DNA of 64,000 bases from Nostoc sp. 'Peltigera membranacea cyanobiont' N6. GTDB lineage: Bacteria > Cyanobacteriota > Cyanobacteriia > Cyanobacteriales > Nostocaceae. The position numbers were made by a program, and so were the translations under genes. The notes under the pieces are model-generated. The model was not told where the DNA came from. It saw nothing but the letters and a program-made list of their open reading frames with translations, and did not search any database. Numbering within the stretch: position 1 is the first letter of the stretch; each line of letters starts with the position of its first letter. Location of the stretch: contig NZ_CP026681.1 of assembly GCF_002949735.1 (NCBI RefSeq), forward strand, positions 7,718,501 through 7,782,500, written 5' to 3'. Shown here piece after piece: positions 59,031 to 64,000 of this stretch.

Positions 59031-61811
59031 ATGAAGCTACGTTCATATATGTTTATAGGTTTTTTTCTCAGTCTGCTCCTAGCTATCATGCCGTTTTCGG
59101 TCAATTTCACCAATGCTGCAACACCGACAGTAGTCGCCCCTGTATCTACTACCTCATTCACCCAAGGCGTAAAAAAAACGTTATTGGACAACGGCTTAAC
59201 AGTGCTAACTAAGGAAGTCCATACCGCTCCAGTGGTCAGCGTGCAAGTTTGGTATAAAGTTGGTTCGCGTAACGAGGTTAAGGGAGAAAATGGCCTTTCT
59301 CACCAGCTAGAACATCTGATGTTCAAGGGTACAACTGCCCGTCCAGTGCAGTTTGGCAGGTTGTTTAGTGCCTTGGGTAGCCAGTTTAATGCTTTTACAA
59401 GCTATGACGAAACAGCTTATTTTGGCACGGTGCAACGAGACAGACTCGAAGCATTGTTGACACTGGAAGCCGATCGCATGGAAAACTCTTTAATTGGAAC
59501 TGAGCAACTAAAGAGTGAAAAGCGGGTGGTAATTTCTGAGTTACAGGGGTACGAAAATTCACCAGGCTATCGTCTCGATCGGGCAGTGATGCGAGATGCT
59601 TTCCCTACCAGAGCTTATGGCTTATCTGTGGGAGGCACAAAAGCTGATGTGGAAAAATTCACGCTGGAGCAAGTGCGGAATTATTACCAAACCTATTACA
59701 GCCCAGACAATGCCACATTGGTGATTACAGGAGATTTTGCCACAGAACCTGTACTTAAAGTTGTTAAAGAAACTTATGGGAAGTTGGCAAAACGAGGAAA
59801 CGAGGAAAAGAGGACACGGGCAAACGTCGCTCCGTCTTCTCCAGTTGCTTCTACTACTAAAAAAGCACCCATTGTTTTGAAACAACCTGGAAGTGCGGCA
59901 CTACTCCAAGCTGTGTATCCTTTACCAGATATTAAACATCCTGATGTGCCGGCAATTGATGTGATGGATGCTATTCTCACAGGTGGACGTAGCTCTAGGC
60001 TTTATCAAGCTTTGGTAGAATCTGGACTCGCTAGTTCAGTAAGTGGTGGTGCTGCCGAACTCATTGAACCAGGTTGGTATGACATTAGTGCTACGGCGGC
60101 TCCGGGTCAAGAGTTAGGGAAAATTGCCCAGGTGCTTCAAGAATCTTTAGGAAAGTTGCAACAGCAGCCAGTGACCACAGAAGAATTGAACCGGGCGAAG
60201 ACGCAACTGCAAGCCTCGTATATCTTGGGTAATCAAGATATCACAAGTCAAGCTACCCAACTGGCGTATAACCAAACGATCGCAGGTGATTATCATTTTA
60301 TTGAAAAGTATCTGGCTGCGATCGCTAAAGTCACCCCAGCCCAAGTACAGCAAGTTGCCAAAACTTATCTAAATCCGGCTAAACAAACCATCGGCTTCTT
60401 TGAGCCAACTCAACCAGATGGGAAACCAGGGACTTCTACTGGTGGTTCTGGGCGGACGGTAGAAAATTTCAGCCCCGGTAAACCTGTAGATCCGGCAGAA
60501 CTGGCTAAATATCTTCCACCTGCCACATCAACTACAGATTCGGCCAAACAATCACTACCAGAAGAGTTTACCTTAAATAATGGTTTGCGGGTTCTGTTGT
60601 TAGGCGATCGCAGCCTCCCCACCATTAACCTAAGTGGACAAATTAACGCTGGTACTGAATTTGACGGCAATCAAAAAGCTGGATTAGCGAATCTGACTGC
60701 GGCTAACTTGATGAATGGGACAAAGACTAAAAATGCTCTTACCCTAGCAAAAACCTTAGAAGACCGGGGAGCCGGTTTGAACTTCAGTACCAGCCGCGAG
60801 GGAGTTAACGTTAGCGGTGAGGGACTTTCTGCGAACCTGCCGATATTGATTCAAACTCTGGCAGATGTGTTACAAAATGCCACTTTCCCTGCCGAACAGT
60901 TAGAACTGAGTCGCCAACGGGCACTGACAAGTCTCAAAGTCCAGCTAGATGACCCCAGAGGACTGGGAAGACAAGTATTCCAGCAGGCAATTTACCCTGA
61001 AAATCATCCATTCCATAGCTTTCCCACCTTCGATAGCTTAAAGGGCATTACTCGTGATGATTTGCTTGGCTTCTACCAGACACACTACCGACCAGATGGC
61101 ACAACGATCGCAATAGTTGGAGACTTCGATCCAGTTAAGGTAAAAACTTTGCTGAATCAGGCGTTTGACAAATGGCAAGTCACAGGTAAGCCACCTGTGC
61201 TAAAAATATCATCCGTGCCATTCCCACAAACTTCGACACGTTTAAACAAAGTAATTCCTGGTAAAGCAGAGGCAGTTACCTACATCGGCTACAACGGTAT
61301 TTCTCGGAAAGACCCGCGTTATTATGCAGCGGTAATACTGAATCAGATTTTGGGTGGTGATACCTTATCGAGCCGTTTGGGTACAGAAGTGCGCGATCGC
61401 CTTGGTCTAACCTACGGTATTTATAGTGCTTTTGCTGCCGGAATCAATCCCGGCCCGTTCTTGATTCAGATGCAGACTGCTCCTGGAGATACCCAAAAAG
61501 CGATCGCCAGTACTCTCGGTTTACTTAAACAGTTGCGCGAGCAAGGAGTAACTGAAGCTGAATTGAATACGGCAAAACGCTCAATTACTAATAGCTACCC
61601 TGTGGATTTAGCTAATCCCAGTGATGTATCAAGCATCATTTTGGATAATTCTGTCTTGGGACTTTCGCGATCGGAAATCCGAGACTTTCCCCAGCAGATT
61701 CAAGCAGTCACTATGGCTCAGATACAAAAGGTAATTGAGGATTTAATTAAGCCAGAAAATCTAGTAATTGTCACCGCAGGGCCTGGAGATGTTGCACCCA
61801 AGGGCGGTTAA
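59031..61811 (+). CDS. Two-domain M16 zinc peptidase
   Basis: 926 residues from the ATG at 59031, which starts a signal peptide (MFIGFFLSLLLAIMPFSVNF, cleavage near TNAATP). The first M16 half has the inverted zinc motif HQLEH (His91, Glu94, His95) and the downstream Glu of EALLTLEADRMEN. The second half (about 510-900) repeats the fold without a zinc motif (GAGLNFSTSREGVNVS in the comparable place), as in pitrilysin-type pairs. Exported or periplasmic; it degrades peptides. The linker (about 465-500) is Pro/Gly/Thr-rich. Confidence 0.94.
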   Translation: MKLRSYMFIGFFLSLLLAIMPFSVNFTNAATPTVVAPVSTTSFTQGVKKTLLDNGLTVLTKEVHTAPVVSVQVWYKVGSRNEVKGENGLSHQLEHLMFKGTTARPVQFGRLFSALGSQFNAFTSYDETAYFGTVQRDRLEALLTLEADRMENSLIGTEQLKSEKRVVISELQGYENSPGYRLDRAVMRDAFPTRAYGLSVGGTKADVEKFTLEQVRNYYQTYYSPDNATLVITGDFATEPVLKVVKETYGKLAKRGNEEKRTRANVAPSSPVASTTKKAPIVLKQPGSAALLQAVYPLPDIKHPDVPAIDVMDAILTGGRSSRLYQALVESGLASSVSGGAAELIEPGWYDISATAAPGQELGKIAQVLQESLGKLQQQPVTTEELNRAKTQLQASYILGNQDITSQATQLAYNQTIAGDYHFIEKYLAAIAKVTPAQVQQVAKTYLNPAKQTIGFFEPTQPDGKPGTSTGGSGRTVENFSPGKPVDPAELAKYLPPATSTTDSAKQSLPEEFTLNNGLRVLLLGDRSLPTINLSGQINAGTEFDGNQKAGLANLTAANLMNGTKTKNALTLAKTLEDRGAGLNFSTSREGVNVSGEGLSANLPILIQTLADVLQNATFPAEQLELSRQRALTSLKVQLDDPRGLGRQVFQQAIYPENHPFHSFPTFDSLKGITRDDLLGFYQTHYRPDGTTIAIVGDFDPVKVKTLLNQAFDKWQVTGKPPVLKISSVPFPQTSTRLNKVIPGKAEAVTYIGYNGISRKDPRYYAAVILNQILGGDTLSSRLGTEVRDRLGLTYGIYSAFAAGINPGPFLIQMQTAPGDTQKAIASTLGLLKQLREQGVTEAELNTAKRSITNSYPVDLANPSDVSSIILDNSVLGLSRSEIRDFPQQIQAVTMAQIQKVIEDLIKPENLVIVTAGPGDVAPKGG

Positions 61812-61824
61812 TTACCTCAGCTAA

Positions 61825-61871
61825 TTTTAGATTTTGGATTTGGGATTTTTCCTTCAATCCAAAATCTAAAA
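61825..61871. terminator. 16-bp perfect hairpin
   Basis: TTTTAGATTTTGGATT (61825-61840) with its complement at 61856-61871, 15-nt loop; A/T-only stem. Located between the M16 gene and the convergent small ORF, so it may end both transcripts. Also a common dispersed repeat. Confidence 0.6.
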
Positions 61872-61913
61872 TCAAAAGTTTAATGATTCTTGCTATATCT
61901 TCTTTTGTCAATT

Positions 61914-62012
61914 TTATTTTTCTTCTTTCTTTTCTTCCATATTAGTTATACCTTCAAATAACTTGTTAAAATCTGCCTTTAAAAATTCTTGATAACTATC
62001 TTTTTTTGCCAT
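61914..62012 (-). CDS. 32-residue ORF coupled to LSDAT gene
   Basis: Starts at 62012 with ATG and ends TAA at 61914. The sequence is MAKKDSYQEFLKADFNKLFE then GITNMEEKKEEK: a short amphipathic helix with a highly charged tail, no membrane segment. The ribosome site AGGAG is 7 nt upstream and overlaps the LSDAT gene's stop (TAGGAG), so translation is probably coupled; only 9 bp separate stop and start. No known family recognised. Too short for standard gene finders. Confidence 0.6.
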   Translation of the reverse strand: MAKKDSYQEFLKADFNKLFEGITNMEEKKEEK

Positions 62013-62021
62013 TATTTACTC

Positions 62022-62768
62022 CTAATTAGAAAGCAAATCTTTAATGATTTTGCCTAGATTTTCAACTCCCTTATCTATATCGATTAAGTTGACGTATTGT
62101 AATATACCAGATTTAGCTAACTTTTTGGCTCGTTCATCAGTAGCCTCTCCACGCAAGGCATCTGCAAGGATATCTGCGGTTCTACCACTACCAGCGATCG
62201 CAACAACTAACCTTCCAGTATTAATGCTAGAAAACGCATCCTCAAAGGTAATCTCACCACCATTTAAAAGTACAGTCAGCGAAGGTGCGTTATTAGCTAG
62301 CACAATTGCAACGTGAGATATCCAAGGAGACTCGTCGCCCCAATTATCGCCAGGAACCAGTACAAAATGAGTATGGTTTGGCTCTAATAATGTCAAATCA
62401 GGAGCAGGTTCTTTTTGATTAGGTAAAGCCACTTTATTTTCGGGTGCTACACCAATCAAAGCAAACTTACCACCTATCTGGGTACGAGCCTTACCCATTA
62501 GTTGCATGACTCCCACATTCGTACCTCCATCCACAACATAAGCCCCCAAATTTTCGGCGATCGGGGCTAAAACTTCCGTAAATAATCGTTGAATGCGGAG
62601 AAAGTCGGCTTCACTGATGTTACTTGCACCCCCCACCACGACTAAAACAGAACGCGAACCATCAAGCCCTATTTGCTTAAGTGCATCTGGTAATTCGGCT
62701 TGTCGATCGGCTCGAATAGCTAATGCTGTTTGTCCGCTGTCAAAGGTAAGTTTCAAACAATTTTTCAT
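62022..62768 (-). CDS. LSDAT-family (SLOG, TRPM-type) protein
   Basis: 248 residues. The Rossmann-like SLOG core shows VLVVVGGASNISEADFLRIQ, YVVDGGTNVGVMQLMGKAR, then KFALIGVAP and LEPNHTHFVLVPGDNWGDES, matching the prokaryotic LSDAT group related to the N-terminal sensor of TRPM channels. A second half has LNGGEITFEDAF then VVAIAGSGRTADILADAL. SLOG proteins are thought to bind nucleotide-derived ligands and signal to an effector. No membrane channel is fused. A 32-residue ORF follows directly; what it does is unknown. Confidence 0.88.
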   Translation of the reverse strand: MKNCLKLTFDSGQTALAIRADRQAELPDALKQIGLDGSRSVLVVVGGASNISEADFLRIQRLFTEVLAPIAENLGAYVVDGGTNVGVMQLMGKARTQIGGKFALIGVAPENKVALPNQKEPAPDLTLLEPNHTHFVLVPGDNWGDESPWISHVAIVLANNAPSLTVLLNGGEITFEDAFSSINTGRLVVAIAGSGRTADILADALRGEATDERAKKLAKSGILQYVNLIDIDKGVENLGKIIKDLLSN

Positions 62769-62797
62769 TTGTCAAAAATCCTGACTGCTTAAGTTTT

Positions 62798-62995
62798 CTA
62801 GGGTAGAAGTTCGCAGTCATGTTCTACAAGCGTTGTATTCCCGACAGTTAATTGCCAAACCGGGCCGATGGAAGAGCGATGTCTCCGACGGGCTACGCTT
62901 ACGCAAGCAGTTTTATTTAGCGCAGCTTCAAAAAGCAAGGTTATTATAATTAATGCATTAATCAAGCTTGCGCCTAATAATAAATAAGTTGGCAC
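62798..62995 (-). CDS. Small hypothetical membrane ORF
   Basis: 65 residues. The first half is one membrane helix (TYLLLGASLINALIIITLLFE); the second half reads through a dispersed repeat (CGATGTCTCCGACGGGCTACG), so the true protein may be shorter or broken. No family recognised. Confidence 0.25.
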   Translation of the reverse strand: MPTYLLLGASLINALIIITLLFEAALNKTACVSVARRRHRSSIGPVWQLTVGNTTLVEHDCELLP

Positions 62996-63102
62996 AAAAA
63001 AACCTCTAGAATACGGAGACGATTAATCGCCTCTGTAGAGCTGTTAGGTGCTGCGCCTAAACAAAATCAGCCGTTGTACAAATTTCCATAAGGATAATTG
63101 AA

Positions 63103-64000
63103 GTGACTAAGACTAATTCAGACTTTCTTTCCTCCACCGATCCAGCGATCGCGGAGTTAATCAACGACGAACTACAGCGTCAGCGAGATCACTTGGAGTT
63201 GATTGCTAGTGAAAACTTTACCTCCGCGGCGGTACTGGCGGCTCAAGGTTCAGTACTGACAAATAAATATGCCGAGGGATTACCTGGTAAACGCTACTAT
63301 GGCGGTTGTGAGTTTATCGACAAAATCGAGCAACTAGCGATCGATCGCGCTAAACAGATATTTGGTGCTGCTCATGCGAATGTCCAACCTCATTCTGGCG
63401 CACAAGCTAATTTTGCCGTGTTCCTGTCGCTGCTGCAACCAGGGGACAAAATTATGGGGATGGATTTGTCTCATGGGGGACACCTCACCCACGGTTCACC
63501 TGTAAATTTCTCAGGTAAGTGGTTTCAAGTTAGCCACTACGGGGTTAGTCAACAAACAGAACAACTTGACTACGATCGAATTCGAGAACTGGCGCTGAAG
63601 GAGCGTCCTAAGCTCTTAATTTGTGGTTATTCAGCTTATCCCCGGATAATTGATTTTGAAAAGTTCCGTAGTATTGCTGATGAAATCGGCGCTTACTTAC
63701 TTGCCGATATTGCTCATATCGCTGGTTTAGTTGCTACTGGTCTTCATCCCGATCCCATTCCTCATTGTCATGTAGTCACAACAACTACCCATAAGACTCT
63801 CCGTGGCCCTAGAGGTGGCTTAATCTTGACCAGCGACGCAGAACTAGGTAAAAAGCTAGATAAATCAGTTTTTCCTGGCAGTCAGGGCGGGCCATTAGAA
63901 CACGTAATTGCTGGTAAAGCAGTGGCTTTTGGAGAAGCCCTAAAGCCTGAGTTTAAAACCTATTCTGCCCAAGTGATTGAAAATGCTCGTGCTTTGGCAG
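63103..64000 (+). CDS. glyA: Serine hydroxymethyltransferase, 5' part
   Basis: 299 residues are visible; the gene runs past the window. It starts at GTG 63103 with AAGGA 9 nt upstream. Motifs include DHLELIASENFTSAAVLAAQG, YAEGLPGKRYYGGCEFID, ANVQPHSGAQANFAVFLSLL and the PLP-binding Lys in TTTTHKTLRGPRGG. The enzyme interconverts serine and glycine with tetrahydrofolate and feeds one-carbon metabolism and photorespiration. The normal length is about 427 residues. The 107-bp upstream region holds a GAGACGATTAATCGCCTC palindrome. Confidence 0.96.
   Translation, partial: MTKTNSDFLSSTDPAIAELINDELQRQRDHLELIASENFTSAAVLAAQGSVLTNKYAEGLPGKRYYGGCEFIDKIEQLAIDRAKQIFGAAHANVQPHSGAQANFAVFLSLLQPGDKIMGMDLSHGGHLTHGSPVNFSGKWFQVSHYGVSQQTEQLDYDRIRELALKERPKLLICGYSAYPRIIDFEKFRSIADEIGAYLLADIAHIAGLVATGLHPDPIPHCHVVTTTTHKTLRGPRGGLILTSDAELGKKLDKSVFPGSQGGPLEHVIAGKAVAFGEALKPEFKTYSAQVIENARALA

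Noticed and set aside
1..64000. tRNA, rRNA, riboswitch and phage att sites
   Set aside because: Scanned gaps for tRNA T-loops, known riboswitch cores and integrase-linked repeats; nothing convincing. A covariance-model search would be the decisive test.

Overview
The window looks like chromosome of a filamentous, Nostoc-type cyanobacterium. The grounds are: GCGATCGC (HIP1) octamers throughout; heptanucleotide tandem repeats of the TAGTCAT, GGGGACT, GGTCATT and ATTACGA types at gene junctions; lineage-typical families (DUF3153, DUF760, DUF2839, a NuiA-like nuclease inhibitor next to a NucA-like nuclease, two MEP-pathway genes); and moderate-to-low GC intergenic DNA. Most of the window is ordinary core chromosome, with two accessory stretches (about 7.7-12.7 kb and 33.8-41.4 kb).

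Layout. 0-5.7 kb is an iron block: a multicopper oxidase (cut by the window edge), a lipoprotein with a helix-hairpin-helix motif, a ferritin-like protein and an FTR1 permease on the plus strand, then a FecB/BtuF-type binding lipoprotein on the minus strand. 6-12.7 kb holds a GHL10-type glycosyl hydrolase, a TetR regulator behind a promoter overlaid by two operator-like palindromes, a cytochrome P450, a short-chain dehydrogenase bounded by a 40-bp direct repeat, mobA, and a VapBC-like pair whose toxin gene is cut by a repeat element. 12.7-33 kb carries housekeeping and conserved cyanobacterial genes: YyaL-like thioredoxin protein, clpP, two proteins sharing an unusual ~50-residue repeat, an RNase II/R homologue with altered catalytic residues, ubiX, a LapA-like protein, aroK, argB, a TPR/DUF3153 pair, nuiA/nucA, a CtpA-type protease and ispG.

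33.8-41.4 kb is the most plastic region. It has an RTX/DUF4214/PA14 protein with a 324-bp internal duplication, a VapBC pair, a RelE toxin gene broken by a one-base deletion, HIP1-rich dispersed repeats, and a nest of insertions. In that nest a SMI1/KNR4-family gene carries a ~100-bp TA-flanked MITE and abuts a 2.3-kb group II intron, and the intron's reverse transcriptase gene is interrupted by a second copy of the same MITE.

41.6-64 kb returns to conserved genes: isochorismatase-fold hydrolase, LysM/M23 peptidase, HtrA protease, DUF760, scpB, ispD, GT9 glycosyltransferase, lysS with a KTSC tail, DUF1877, M48 protease, a DinG-like protein that has lost both Walker motifs, DUF2839, prolyl oligopeptidase, two-domain M16 protease, an LSDAT (SLOG/TRPM-type) protein coupled to an unreported-looking 32-residue ORF, and the 5' part of glyA. 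Envelope and periplasmic proteolysis is strongly represented (CtpA, HtrA, M23, M48, M16).

No tRNA, rRNA or CRISPR array was recognised. All family calls come from reading motifs; no database search was run.
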